DNA of 64,000 nt from Amycolatopsis benzoatilytica AK 16/65 (GCF_000383915.1 NZ_KB912942.1:1209846-1273845); one strand, 5' to 3'. Numbered from the stretch's first letter, positions 23,229 through 35,459 are shown. Program-made: numbers and translations. Notes: a model not told the origin generated them from the sequence alone.

Positions 23229-23317
23229 GGTCGAGAGGCGCTGCAACGGACCGGTGGTCCGCCACGCTCGGCCGGTACCACCATTCCCAAGGGCGCCTCC
23301 GTGGACTCATGCGGAGG
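23229..23317 (+). promoter_or_regulatory. S-adenosylhomocysteine (SAH) riboswitch of metH
   Basis: The leader folds as an SAH riboswitch. P1 pairs GGTCGAG (23229-23235) with CTCGGCC (23267-23273). The conserved GCGCTGCAACGG segment follows the 5' strand, and a CGGACC/GGTCCG hairpin (23247-23261) forms P2. The pseudoknot pairs AGGCGC (23236-23241) with GCGCCT (23293-23298). The expression platform is visible: CCTCCG (23296-23301) can instead pair with CGGAGG (23312-23317), the metH ribosome binding site. Ligand binding would tie up GCGCCT in the pseudoknot and free the site, so SAH should switch metH on. The class is known; the fold was drawn by eye. Confidence 0.85.
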
Positions 23318-23322
23318 TGGCG

Positions 23323-26928
<3,606 letters not shown>

Positions 26929-27015
26929 AGCCGGCGTGCTTGAGCGCGCGGGCCGGGCGGCTGACTGGAGCTGGGTCGGCTTGGCTCGCGGCTCGCGCGC
27001 CGTCCGGTATCGCGG

Positions 27016-27429
27016 TCAGGAGAGCAGGTCAGCCAGCCGAAGGGTGTCCGCCAGGTAGCGGTCGTACGGGAAATCCGCGTTCCGCAACGCTGTGCGCAGC
27101 TCGTCCTGCAGCGGTTTCCCGCTCTCGCGGAACGCGGCGAGACCGGCCTCGGTCAGCGTGACCAGGCGGCGGCGGGCGTGGTCGGGGTCCTGCCGGATTT
27201 CGACCAGGCCGGCCGCTTCGAGCGGGCGCAGCGCGCGGCTGACCGCCGGGTCGGAGACGGCCATCGCCTGTGCCAGCTGGTGCTGGGTCGCCGGCTGGAT
27301 GTCCTCCACCGCGCCGAGCAGGCGGATCTGGCTGTAGGTCAGCCCGCCGGTGCCTTCGGTGCGCTGCCGTGCCGCGTCGCCCAGCAGGGACACCACCCGG
27401 TGCAGCGCATCGCCAAGTCCTTCGTCCAC
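27016..27429 (-). CDS. MarR-family transcriptional regulator
   Basis: A 137-residue winged-helix MarR protein: LTYSQIRLLGAVEDIQPATQHQLAQAMAVSDPAVSRALRPLEAAGLVEIRQDPDHARRRLVTLTEAG is the complete DNA-binding domain with its D-x-R-x-R-R wing. It is divergent from the glutamate-synthase-like gene, and a palindrome in the shared spacer is the probable operator, so it likely represses both itself and that gene. The GTG start at 27429 is the only good in-frame choice. The ligand is unknown. Confidence 0.88.
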   Translation of the reverse strand: MDEGLGDALHRVVSLLGDAARQRTEGTGGLTYSQIRLLGAVEDIQPATQHQLAQAMAVSDPAVSRALRPLEAAGLVEIRQDPDHARRRLVTLTEAGLAAFRESGKPLQDELRTALRNADFPYDRYLADTLRLADLLS

Positions 27430-27450
27430 GGGGCGACGATATCAGAATTC

Positions 27451-27476
27451 TTGCATAGTTAATATTAACGGCGCAA
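27451..27476. promoter_or_regulatory. operator between marR and the glutamate-synthase-like gene
   Basis: GTTAATATTAAC (27458-27469) is a perfect 12-bp palindrome inside a longer imperfect one bounded by TTGC and GCAA. It stands out as an A/T-rich island in GC-rich DNA and is centred in the divergent spacer, as expected for a MarR dimer site. Confidence 0.6.
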
Positions 27477-27524
27477 TAACTCGGCGGACCTGCGAGGGCG
27501 GGGCGCGGGGATTAGCTTCTACGC

Positions 27525-29126
27525 GTGGCAAGACTCAGTGTGGTCCGGTTCGGAATGGTGGCGGGGCTGGTCGCGATCGCGGCCGCGGCCGTGCTGCTCA
27601 GCAACACGCTCTCTCCGTGGTGGTGGTTCCTCGCGGGGCCGTTCGCGCTGTTCGCGGCGACCGGGGTCTACGACCTGGCGCAGCGAAAGCATTCGGTGCT
27701 GCGGAACTACCCGGTGCTCGGGCACGCGCGTTTCCTGCTCGAGAGCGTGCGGCCGGAGATGCAGCAGTACTTCGTGGAGCGGAACTTCGACGGCCGGCCC
27801 TACGATCGCAGCGTCCGGTCCATTGTGTACGAGCGCGCGAAGGGCACCGCGGCCGAGGAGCCGTTCGGGACAGAACGGGACATGTACGCGGAAGGCTACG
27901 AGTTCCTCGTCCCGTCGCTCGCGCCGGTGCCGGTGCCGAAGTCGCCGCCGCGAGTGCGGGTCGGCGGGCCGGACTGCGCGCGCCAGTACGACATGGCGTT
28001 GCTGAACGTGTCCGCGATGAGCTTCGGATCGTTGTCCAGCAATGCAATCCTCGCGCTGAACCAGGGGGCCGCCCGGGGCGGCTTCGCGCACGACACCGGC
28101 GAAGGCGGCCTGTCCGAGTACCACCTGCGCGGCGGTGGCGACCTGATCTGGGAGATCGGCACCGGGTACTTCGGCTGCCGGACCGCTGACGGCGGCTTCG
28201 ATCCCGGCGAGTTCGCCGACAAAGCCGCCCACGACGCGGTGAAATGCGTTTCGCTGAAGCTGTCCCAGGGCGCGAAGCCCGGGATGGGCGGGGTGCTGCC
28301 GGGGAGCAAAGTGAACGCGGAAATCGCCCGGGTACGCGAAGTGCCGGTAGGACAGACCGTGGTTTCCCCGCCGTACCACCGGGTTTTCTCGACGCCGCGC
28401 GAGCTGGTGCGGTTTGTCGCGAAGATGCGAGAACTGTCCGGCGGCAAGCCGACCGGGTTCAAGCTGTGCGTCGGGTCGCGGGTGCAGTTCCTGTCGGTGT
28501 GCAAGGCGATGCTGGCCGAGGAAGTGACGCCGGACTTCATCGTCGTGGACGGCGCCGAGGGCGGCACCGGCGCGGCGCCGCTGGAGTTCGCGGACCATCT
28601 GGGCACGCCGCTCACCGAGGGCCTGCACACTGTCCACAACGCACTCGTCGGCGCCGGGCTGCGGGACCGGATCCGGATCGGTGCGAGCGGGAAGGTGGCC
28701 ACCGGCGCGGATCTGGTGAAGCGGCTGATCCAGGGCGCGGACTACACGAACGCGGCGCGGGCGATGATGTTCGCGGTCGGGTGCATCCAGTCGCAGCGGT
28801 GCCATACGAACAAGTGCCCGGTCGGCGTGGCGACGCAGGATCCGCGACGGGGCCGGGCGCTGGACGTCGCCGACAAGACCGAACGCGTCCGGCGCTATCA
28901 GCAGGAGACGGTCGCGAGCGCGATGCGGATCATGGCGGCGATGGGGGTGTCCGACCCGGCGCGGCTGTCTCCGGAGCAGTTGCGGCGGCGGGTGGATGTG
29001 CGGACGGTGCTGTCGTATGCGGAGTGGTACGACGACTGGCTGGCCCCACGGGAGCTGCTGGCGGACCCACCGGCCGGATGGGCGGCCGACTGGGCGGCGG
29101 CGGACCCGGACCGGTTCGCGGGGTGA
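27525..29126 (+). CDS. FMN-binding glutamate synthase-family protein, membrane-anchored
   Basis: A 533-residue protein related to the FMN/synthase domain of glutamate synthase large subunit. Two hydrophobic segments at residues 7-48 anchor it to the membrane. MSFGSLSSNAILALNQGA, DTGEGGLSEYH, VSLKLSQGAKPGMGG, VDGAEGGTGAAP and the cluster motif C-x5-C-x4-C (CIQSQRCHTNKCPVGVATQ) correspond to the FMN site and the 3Fe-4S cluster of GltS. The glutaminase domain is missing, so it is not a complete GOGAT, and its electron donor and product are unknown. A divergent MarR gene and shared palindrome suggest inducible expression. The start is GTG at 27525. Confidence 0.85.
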   Translation: MARLSVVRFGMVAGLVAIAAAAVLLSNTLSPWWWFLAGPFALFAATGVYDLAQRKHSVLRNYPVLGHARFLLESVRPEMQQYFVERNFDGRPYDRSVRSIVYERAKGTAAEEPFGTERDMYAEGYEFLVPSLAPVPVPKSPPRVRVGGPDCARQYDMALLNVSAMSFGSLSSNAILALNQGAARGGFAHDTGEGGLSEYHLRGGGDLIWEIGTGYFGCRTADGGFDPGEFADKAAHDAVKCVSLKLSQGAKPGMGGVLPGSKVNAEIARVREVPVGQTVVSPPYHRVFSTPRELVRFVAKMRELSGGKPTGFKLCVGSRVQFLSVCKAMLAEEVTPDFIVVDGAEGGTGAAPLEFADHLGTPLTEGLHTVHNALVGAGLRDRIRIGASGKVATGADLVKRLIQGADYTNAARAMMFAVGCIQSQRCHTNKCPVGVATQDPRRGRALDVADKTERVRRYQQETVASAMRIMAAMGVSDPARLSPEQLRRRVDVRTVLSYAEWYDDWLAPRELLADPPAGWAADWAAADPDRFAG

Positions 29127-29240
29127 ACCGGTCCGGGCCGGCCGTCGGTGACGCGGCGATCGGGCACCAGTCGTCGTGGCGCGGCGCTTCCGGCCCGCCC
29201 GGCTAGAGACACACGACCGCCCGGTGTCGTGCCGGAAAAA

Positions 29241-29425
29241 GTCCGTGAGGGGCCCCTTGAGGGACTCCAAGTCCGTGAGGGGCCCCTTGAGAGACTCCAA
29301 GTCCGTGATGGGCCCCTTGAGGGACTCCGCTCCGGGTTGGTGGAGGGGTCGTTGAGGGAATCCGCCCCGACTCCGTGAAAGGCCCCTTGCCGGAATTCAA
29401 GTCCGTGGAGGGGCCCTTCACGACA
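29241..29425. repeat. 30-bp tandem array of the interspersed repeat family, locus 4
   Basis: Three consecutive 30-bp units (29241, 29271, 29301) each begin GTCCGTGAGGGGCCCCTTGA and end in GGGACTCCAA or close variants. Three more degenerate units run to about 29425, the last reading GTCCGTGGAGGGGCCCTTCA. Being a multiple of three, the units keep an open frame and yield fictitious peptides (VREGPLEGLQ). The remainder of the 493-bp gap (29127-29240 and 29426-29619) contains no gene I can support. Confidence 0.9.
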
Positions 29426-29619
29426 CCGCCGCCAGGGCGCTTCCGGATCTGCGGCGCGGCGGGACCGCTGGCTCCCGATCCGCGGTCGCGCGACGGCCCG
29501 CCGCTCCGCTGCCCGAGTGGGCGATCCGCCGTCGCCGCGCCAGCGTCCGGCCGGGTCGGGCCTGGTCCACCCGGCTGAGCACTGGCGATCCGGGCTCTGA
29601 TCGGGCACGATCGGCAATC

Positions 29620-29994
29620 GTGGCTTCCGGGTACCGGCAGGACGCGGGCGATCTCGAGGTTTCCGTGCGCTGGCGCGGGCACGCCGCGGTCGTGACCGTC
29701 GGCGGCGAAATCGACCTGGTCACCGCGCCGGAACTCGGCGAGGTGGTCGGCGGCGTGCTCGAACGCGGGCCTGGCGTGCTGGTCGTGGACCTGCGTGCGG
29801 TCGATTTCCTGAGCTCCTCCGGCCTGCAAGTGCTGGCAGGCGCGCACCGGCAGCTGGACGCGGGCGCGCTGCGGGTCGTCAGCACGTCGACGATCACGTC
29901 GCGCCCGTTCACGACCACCGGGCTGGACGAATGGATCGGCCTGTTCCCGACGGTCGACCACGCGCTCGCCGGCGTCTCCGGCACCGGCGGTTGA
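29620..29994 (+). CDS. STAS-domain anti-sigma factor antagonist
   Basis: A 124-residue single STAS domain of the SpoIIAA/RsbV type. VTVGGEIDLVTAPEL and LVVDLRAVDFLSSSGLQVLAGA give the characteristic strand-helix pattern, and S66 in FLSSSGL aligns with the phosphorylated serine. Unphosphorylated, such proteins free a sigma factor by binding its anti-sigma kinase. The kinase is encoded immediately downstream with a 1-base gap. The start is GTG at 29620. No sigma factor or phosphatase gene is adjacent. Confidence 0.88.
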   Translation: MASGYRQDAGDLEVSVRWRGHAAVVTVGGEIDLVTAPELGEVVGGVLERGPGVLVVDLRAVDFLSSSGLQVLAGAHRQLDAGALRVVSTSTITSRPFTTTGLDEWIGLFPTVDHALAGVSGTGG

Positions 29995-29995
29995 G

Positions 29996-30406
29996 GTGGA
30001 CGTCCGAGCCGAAACCAGCGCGCTGAGCTGTCACGGCATCCTCGCCGAGCCGACCGCGCTGCGCGCGTTGCGGCACCGGCTGCTGGCGTGGACGCTGGAG
30101 TCCGGCGTTCCCGAGGAGCGCGCGCACGACATCGTGCTCGCCGGGTACGAGGCACTGGCGAACGTCGCCGACCACGCCTACTCCGGCGGCGAACCAGGGC
30201 TGGTCGACCTGGACGCGGTATGCCACCCGGACCGCGTCGAGGTGGTCATCGCCGACCACGGCCAGTGGCGCGCGCCGACCGTGGAGGACGACCCGGTCGC
30301 GTTGCGCGGACGCGGGCTGCTGCTGCTTCAGGCGACCGCCGACCACGCCGAGGTCAGCACGGACGAGAGCGGCACCGTGGTGACGTTGGGGTGGAAACTG
30401 GACTAG
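29996..30406 (+). CDS. RsbW-like anti-sigma factor / serine kinase
   Basis: A 136-residue GHKL ATPase-domain protein. EPTALRALRHRLLAWTLESGVPEERAHDIVLAGYEALANVADHAY carries the N box (E-x-x-x-N), VIADHGQWRAP is the G1 box, and RGRGLLLLQATADHAEV is the G2 region. It is expected to bind ATP, phosphorylate the STAS partner encoded just upstream and sequester an unidentified sigma factor. The GTG at 29996 nearly abuts the previous stop, so translation is coupled. Confidence 0.88.
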   Translation: MDVRAETSALSCHGILAEPTALRALRHRLLAWTLESGVPEERAHDIVLAGYEALANVADHAYSGGEPGLVDLDAVCHPDRVEVVIADHGQWRAPTVEDDPVALRGRGLLLLQATADHAEVSTDESGTVVTLGWKLD

Positions 30407-30473
30407 CGCGGGCTCGGTTCGCTTCGGCGGGGTGAGGTCCGGGCAATCTCCGGAAGTCCTTCCGGGCGCTGGC

Positions 30474-30532
30474 CTGTCTGTGAAGGGAACATTGAGGGAA
30501 TCAGATTCCCCCAATGTTCCCTTCACAGACAG
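30474..30532. repeat. interspersed palindromic repeat, locus 5 (59-nt hairpin)
   Basis: The most symmetrical copy. It has 21-bp perfect outer arms (30474-30494 with 30512-30532, beginning CTGTCTGTGAAGGGAACATT), one mismatch, then GGGAATC/GATTCCC around a single central A. It belongs to subfamily B (GGGAACATTGAG in place of GGGCCCCTTGAG). It lies between the convergent anti-sigma and ligase genes and would form a strong bidirectional RNA hairpin. Confidence 0.9.
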
Positions 30533-30601
30533 CCGGCCAAACCGGCGGCCGAGGCCGAGCTGGGCGGCACCACTGCACGGGTGGCCGGCGCGGAAGCCTG
30601 A

Positions 30602-32215
30602 TCAGCTCGCCGTCTCCGCGGCCCGCCGGCGCAGCAGGTACCGCTGCACCTTCCCGCTGGGATTGCGCGGCAGTTCCGTCACGAACTCGACCCGGCGCGG
30701 ATACTTGTAAGGCGCGGCAAGGGATTTGGCGAAGTCCTGCAACTCCCGCACCTTCGCCGCATCGCCTTCGACGCCGTCGTTGAGCACTACGTACGCGGCC
30801 ACGATCGACCCGCGGGCATCGTCCGGGGCGGCGACCACCGCGCACTCCAGCACATCCGGGTGGCGCAACAGCACCTCTTCCACCTCGGGGCCGGCGATGT
30901 TGTACCCGGACGACACGATCATGTCGTCGCTGCGGGCGCGGTAATGGAAATAGCCGTCGGAATCGCGGACGTAGGTGTCGCCCGTCAAGTTCCAGCCGTC
31001 CTCCACGAAGACGGTTTGGCGTTCGTCGGCCAGGTAGCGGCAGCCGGTCGGGCCCTGTACGGCCAGTCGGCCGGGAGTCCCGTCGGGGACGGGGCGGCCT
31101 TCGTCGTCCACGATCCGGGCCCGGTAACCGGGGACAGTGCGACCGGTGGCGCCGGGACGGACGTCGTCGTCGGCGGCGGAGATGAAGACGTGCAGCATTT
31201 CGGTGCTGCCGATGCCGTCGATGAGCCAGTGGCCGGTGGCTTCGTGGAAGTCGACGGCGACGGATTCGGGCAGCGCTTCGCCCGCCGACACCGCGCGGCG
31301 CAGTCCGGACAGCAGCGGGCGGCGGTCCGAAGCGAGGATCGCCCGGTACGCGGTGGGTGCGGTGAACAAGACGGTGATCTGGTGCTTGGCGACCAGGTCG
31401 GCCAGTTCCGCCGGGGTGGCCCGTTCGACGAGCAGGGTCGCGGCGCCGGCGTGCAGCGGGAACACCAGCAGGCCGCCGAGGCCGAAGGTGAACGCCAGCG
31501 GGGGAGTGCCGCAGAAGAGGTCGGTTTCCCTCGGTTTCAGGAGATGCCGGGAGAAGGTGTCGGCGATCGCGAGCAGGTCGCGGTGGAAGTGCATGGTCGC
31601 TTTCGGCCGTCCGGTGGTGCCGGAGGTGAACGCGAGGAGCGCGACATCGTCGGCGGCGGTGTCGACGTCGGCGAACTCGGCCGGGTGCCCAGCGCAACGG
31701 GCGGCCAGGTCGGCGGCGGTATCGCCGCCGTAGGTGAGGAGGGGGAGGTCGAAGGACTGCAACTCCTCCGGATAACGGTGATCGCACAGGGCGAGCACCG
31801 GAGTGCTGGCCTCGATGATCTTCGCGAGTTCGTGTGCGCGCAGCATCGGCATGGTGGCGACGGCGACCGCGCCCGCTTTCAGCACGCCGAGCCAGCAGGC
31901 GGCCAGCCACGGGGTGTTGGGGCCGCGCAGCAGGACCCGGTTGCCGGGGACGACGCCGCGGGCGGCGAGTTCGTGCGCGATCTGGTTGGCGCGGGTCAGG
32001 AGTTCGCCGTAGGTCCAGGATTCAGTGGGGGACAGCAGTGCGGGACGGTCCGCACCCCAGCGCGCGACGCTGCCGTCCAGCAGGCGAGTGGCCGCGTTCA
32101 GCCGGTCCGGGTAGTGCAGTTCCGGCAGCTCGAACCGCAGTTCCGGCCACTGTTCGAACGGCGGGAGGTGGTCCCGGCAGAACGTGTCGACATGCGCACT
32201 CGGCTGGAGCTGCAC
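30602..32215 (-). CDS. AMP-binding acyl-CoA ligase (benzoate/2-aminobenzoate-CoA ligase-like)
   Basis: A 537-residue ANL-superfamily ligase that would activate a carboxylic acid as its adenylate and then its CoA ester. The P-loop is AFTSGTTGRPKATMHFHRD. The A5 region is GIGSTEMLHVF, the hinge YRARSDDMIVSSGYNIAGPEVE and the terminal lysine motif PRNPSGKVQRYLLR. The opening segment (DTFCRDHLPPFEQWPEL) and the whole pattern resemble benzoate- and 2-aminobenzoate-CoA ligases, so an aromatic acid is likely but not proven. The GTG start at 32215 is used. No ring-cleavage genes lie nearby, and repeat elements flank it on both sides. Confidence 0.85.
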   Translation of the reverse strand: MQLQPSAHVDTFCRDHLPPFEQWPELRFELPELHYPDRLNAATRLLDGSVARWGADRPALLSPTESWTYGELLTRANQIAHELAARGVVPGNRVLLRGPNTPWLAACWLGVLKAGAVAVATMPMLRAHELAKIIEASTPVLALCDHRYPEELQSFDLPLLTYGGDTAADLAARCAGHPAEFADVDTAADDVALLAFTSGTTGRPKATMHFHRDLLAIADTFSRHLLKPRETDLFCGTPPLAFTFGLGGLLVFPLHAGAATLLVERATPAELADLVAKHQITVLFTAPTAYRAILASDRRPLLSGLRRAVSAGEALPESVAVDFHEATGHWLIDGIGSTEMLHVFISAADDDVRPGATGRTVPGYRARIVDDEGRPVPDGTPGRLAVQGPTGCRYLADERQTVFVEDGWNLTGDTYVRDSDGYFHYRARSDDMIVSSGYNIAGPEVEEVLLRHPDVLECAVVAAPDDARGSIVAAYVVLNDGVEGDAAKVRELQDFAKSLAAPYKYPRRVEFVTELPRNPSGKVQRYLLRRRAAETAS

Positions 32216-32391
32216 TCCGTGCCCCCAATTCTGGCTACGACATCACGCGTCCCGCTACTGTAATACGTTTAACGATCGTCAGGAAGACGCAACATCGGAC
32301 GGCGGCGGAGTGCGCTCGCGGGGGCACGGAGCGCAGCGGTGATCAGCGGCAGTGTCCGGCGAGCCGGCGGCCGCCAGCCTTGCCGGTAATG

Positions 32392-32448
32392 GGTCCGTGA
32401 AGGGAACATCGAGAGACTCTGAGTCCCTCGATGTTCCCTTCACGGACC
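32392..32448. repeat. interspersed palindromic repeat, locus 6
   Basis: Subfamily B copy with 22-bp perfect arms (GGTCCGTGAAGGGAACATCG… and its complement) and GACT/AGTC inside. It starts 14 bp after the penicillin-binding protein stop codon (minus strand), a terminator-like position. Confidence 0.9.
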
Positions 32449-32462
32449 GGCCTGGGGCAGGC

Positions 32463-34592
32463 TCAGGCGTGCGCGTCCAGGTACGCCGGGTCCGGCGCCG
32501 GGATCGGCACGTCCGGTTGTCCGGCCAGCAGCTGGTTCATCGCGGCGAAGTACGGCGGAGCGGCGACCGTGCCACCGAACGCGCCGTGACCGCAGTCGCC
32601 CAGGTGGACCGGGGTTCCCGGGCAGATCTCCTGCGGGTGCGGTCCGTCGGCGAAGACCATCGACGACACCGCGTAATGGTCGACGCCGCCGACGAAGGCG
32701 ACCGATTCGCTTTGCTGCGTGGTTCCGGTCTTGCCGATGTCCGGATGGGTCCAGCCGGCCGCTCGGGCCGCGGCCGCCGAGGTGCCGATCGTGGTGTCCT
32801 GGCTCAGTCCGGCTTCCAGCGTGTTCGCCACGCCCGGCGGGATCACCTGCTCGCACGCCTGCTGGTGCAGCGCCACCGGTTTCCCGGTGCGGTCGGTGAC
32901 CGACAGGATCGGGTCCGGCGCGCACCACATGCCGCCGCTCATCAGGGTCGCGGACACGTTCGCCATTTCCAGCGGGCTCACCGGGCTGTTGCCGAGGGTG
33001 AACGACAGCAGGTTCTGGAAGTACTGCGACTGCGGTTCGTTGTACTGCGGGTTCTTCGACCGCGGGTCCGACGGGTCGGTGATCGGCTTGCTGCCCGCGT
33101 CGTTGGTCGCCATCGTGCTGCGCAGGCCCAGTTTCCGTGCCATGTCCAGCACGGCCGGCATGCCGACCTGCGATTCCAGCCCGACGAACGCGACGTTCGG
33201 CGACGTCGCCAGCCCGTCGGCCAGCGAGATCGGGTCCGGGTAGCTGGTGCCGTCGTTGCTCACCGGATAGCAGTGCGTGTAGCGGTTCATGTTGGGCGGG
33301 TTGAAACAGTCGCTGAACGGGTTCGGCAGCGGGGTGTTCAGCCCGGCCTTGCCGGTGACCATCGCCGCGGCCGAGGTGAAGATCTTGAACGACGACCCGG
33401 CCCCGAACACGTTGCTCGCGTCGGCCACGATGTTGGTGGATTGCTCGCCCTGGCTCGGATCGGTGCCGTAGTTGCGGTTCGCGACCATCGCGAGCACCTG
33501 GTGCCCGTCGCTGCCCGGCTGGATCACCGCGAACGTGTTGGCGACGCCGTCCTGCGTGGTCGGCACGTTCGCGTCGACCGCGTCCTTGGTGACCTGGCTG
33601 ACGTGCGGGTCCAGCGTGGTCTTGACCGTGTAGCCGCCGGTGTCGATCTGGTCGGCGGTGAGGCCGGACTGCTCGAGGTAGCGCACCGCGTACGCGCAGA
33701 AGAAGCCGGCGTCCGGCGCGGCGCCCATGCAGGTGCTGTCCGGTGCCTGCGGCCGCGATCCGATGACGCCGAGCGGGGTCGCTTTCTCGGTCGCGCCGTA
33801 GGAGGCCGGGATCGAGCGCGCGGACACCATCGAATCGATCACCACGTTGCGCCGCTGGAGCGCCTTGTCCGGATGCGTGTACGGGTTGTAAGTGTTGGGG
33901 TTGTTCACCATTCCGGCCAGCAGCGCGGCCTGCGGCACGGTCAGTTTGTCCGCCGTCGTCCCGAAATACGCCTGCGCCGCCGCGCCGACCCCGTACACGG
34001 TGCCGGAGTATTCGACCACGTTCAGGTAGTCGGCGAGGATGTCGTCCTTCGACACGGTGTGGCTCAGCTGCACCGCCATCTTGGCCTCGCGCAGCTTGCG
34101 GGCCAGGGAATCCTCCCGGTCCTTGTCCTGTGCGGTCTTGTCGTTGCGGTCCACGACGTTCACGAGGTAGTTCTTCACGTATTGCTGAGTGAGCGTGGAC
34201 GCGCCTTGCAGATTCCCGCCCGAACTGTTGTGCACCGCCGCGCGCAGCATGCCCTGCGGGTCGACGCCGCCTTCGGTGTAGAACCGGCGGTCTTCGATGT
34301 CGACGATCGCCGCTTTCATCGCCGGGGAGATCTGCGCGGCGGTGACCGGAATGCGGTACTGCGAGTACAAAGTCGCGATCCTCCCGCCACTCCGGTCGGT
34401 GACCGTGGTGACCAGCGGCGGCTCGGCGCGCACCAGGTCGGCGGAGATGGCGTCCACCGAATCGCTGACCTGGTTGGACAGCACGCCGGCCCCGATGGCG
34501 ACCGGGGCCATCGTGCCGGCCACCAGTATTCCGGCCAGCAAGCACAATCCGAGGAACGGGGCGATCTTGTTGCGACGAGCCACGGAAGCCAC
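32463..34592 (-). CDS. class A penicillin-binding protein (transglycosylase/transpeptidase)
   Basis: A 709-residue bifunctional peptidoglycan synthase. An N-terminal membrane anchor (about 13-38) precedes a GT51 domain with EDRRFYTEGGVDPQGMLRA (first catalytic Glu), GASTLTQQYVKN and ADYLNVVEYS. The transpeptidase domain has S400-x-x-K403 in GSSFKIF, an SxN-type SPN motif around the middle and the KTGT box at K621 (GKTGTTQQS). It polymerises and cross-links glycan strands outside the membrane. No PASTA domain is present. The GTG at 34592 was used; a second GTG three codons later is equally possible. An ABC exporter operon lies just upstream on the same strand. Confidence 0.93.
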   Translation of the reverse strand: MASVARRNKIAPFLGLCLLAGILVAGTMAPVAIGAGVLSNQVSDSVDAISADLVRAEPPLVTTVTDRSGGRIATLYSQYRIPVTAAQISPAMKAAIVDIEDRRFYTEGGVDPQGMLRAAVHNSSGGNLQGASTLTQQYVKNYLVNVVDRNDKTAQDKDREDSLARKLREAKMAVQLSHTVSKDDILADYLNVVEYSGTVYGVGAAAQAYFGTTADKLTVPQAALLAGMVNNPNTYNPYTHPDKALQRRNVVIDSMVSARSIPASYGATEKATPLGVIGSRPQAPDSTCMGAAPDAGFFCAYAVRYLEQSGLTADQIDTGGYTVKTTLDPHVSQVTKDAVDANVPTTQDGVANTFAVIQPGSDGHQVLAMVANRNYGTDPSQGEQSTNIVADASNVFGAGSSFKIFTSAAAMVTGKAGLNTPLPNPFSDCFNPPNMNRYTHCYPVSNDGTSYPDPISLADGLATSPNVAFVGLESQVGMPAVLDMARKLGLRSTMATNDAGSKPITDPSDPRSKNPQYNEPQSQYFQNLLSFTLGNSPVSPLEMANVSATLMSGGMWCAPDPILSVTDRTGKPVALHQQACEQVIPPGVANTLEAGLSQDTTIGTSAAAARAAGWTHPDIGKTGTTQQSESVAFVGGVDHYAVSSMVFADGPHPQEICPGTPVHLGDCGHGAFGGTVAAPPYFAAMNQLLAGQPDVPIPAPDPAYLDAHA

Positions 34593-34637
34593 GTTAGGCC
34601 GGTCCGGGTGAGAAAACCGTGTGCGGACGAGGGTGTG

Positions 34638-35459
34638 TCATCGAGCCAGCCTTCCCAGCAGAGCCGAAGCGACCGCGATCGCGGCAGCGGTCGCACCTAT
34701 CAAGACGCCGAAGTCCGCGCCGAGGTTCGCCGGGGTGCCGATCAATAATCCGCGCAAGGCGTCAACTTGGTAACTCAGCGGGTTCACGTGGCTGAGCACC
34801 TTGAGCCAGCCCGGCATCAGGTTCACCGGATAGAGGGCGTTGGAGCCGAAGAACAACGGCATCGTGATCGCTTGGCCGATGCCCATCAGCCGTTCGCGGG
34901 AAAGCACCAAACCGGCGATAACGATGGAAAGGCAGCAGAAAAAGGCCGAACCGAGCACAACGACCACCGCGGTGGCGAGCAGCCGGAGCGGGTTCGCGGT
35001 GAGCCCGACGCCGAGGATCGCGGCGAGGACCACCACGATGAACGCCTGCACGAGCGCCCGTACTCCGGCGGCGAACGCCTTGCCCGCCACCAGCGCGGCG
35101 CGCGGGGTGGGGGTGACGAGCAGTTTCGCCAGGACGCCCGCGTCGCGCTCCCAGATGATCTGGATGCCGTAGAAGATGGAGATGAACAGCGCCGACTGGG
35201 CGAGGATGCCGGGCGCGAGATAGTCCAGGTAGGGCACCGAACCGGTCGGGATCGCGCGCAGCCGGGTGAAGGTTTCGCCGAAGATCAGCAGCCAGAGCGC
35301 CGGCTGGATCGCCCGGGTGAGCAGTTCGGTCTGGTCTCGGCGGAGTTTCTGCAGTTCCACCAGGCACATCGCGCCCACCCGGGCGAACAGGACGCGCAGC
35401 TGGCCCAGCGGCCCGGGGTCAGCCGAGACGGCGGGCGGTGCGGCGAGTGGCACGGACAT
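34638..35459 (-). CDS. ABC-2 type exporter permease
   Basis: A 273-residue ABC-2 membrane protein with six hydrophobic segments. The conserved region FGSNALYPVNLMPGWLKVLSHVNPLSYQVDALRGLL is typical of daunorubicin-type (DrrB) exporter permeases, and IQIIWERDAGVLAKLLVTPTPRAALVAGK is the family's cytoplasmic loop. It overlaps the preceding ATPase gene by 41 bp, so the two products form one exporter. With the upstream MarR gene it makes an operon likely devoted to drug or lipid export. The substrate is unknown. Confidence 0.92.
   Translation of the reverse strand: MSVPLAAPPAVSADPGPLGQLRVLFARVGAMCLVELQKLRRDQTELLTRAIQPALWLLIFGETFTRLRAIPTGSVPYLDYLAPGILAQSALFISIFYGIQIIWERDAGVLAKLLVTPTPRAALVAGKAFAAGVRALVQAFIVVVLAAILGVGLTANPLRLLATAVVVVLGSAFFCCLSIVIAGLVLSRERLMGIGQAITMPLFFGSNALYPVNLMPGWLKVLSHVNPLSYQVDALRGLLIGTPANLGADFGVLIGATAAAIAVASALLGRLAR

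Noticed and set aside
29148..29378. Peptides with decapeptide repeats such as VREGPLEGLQ
   Set aside because: They translate the 30-bp DNA repeat; similar fictitious peptides appear at every repeat locus in varying frames.
29241..29425. Possible CRISPR array
   Set aside because: The 30-bp units abut one another directly with no unique spacers, and no cas gene is near.
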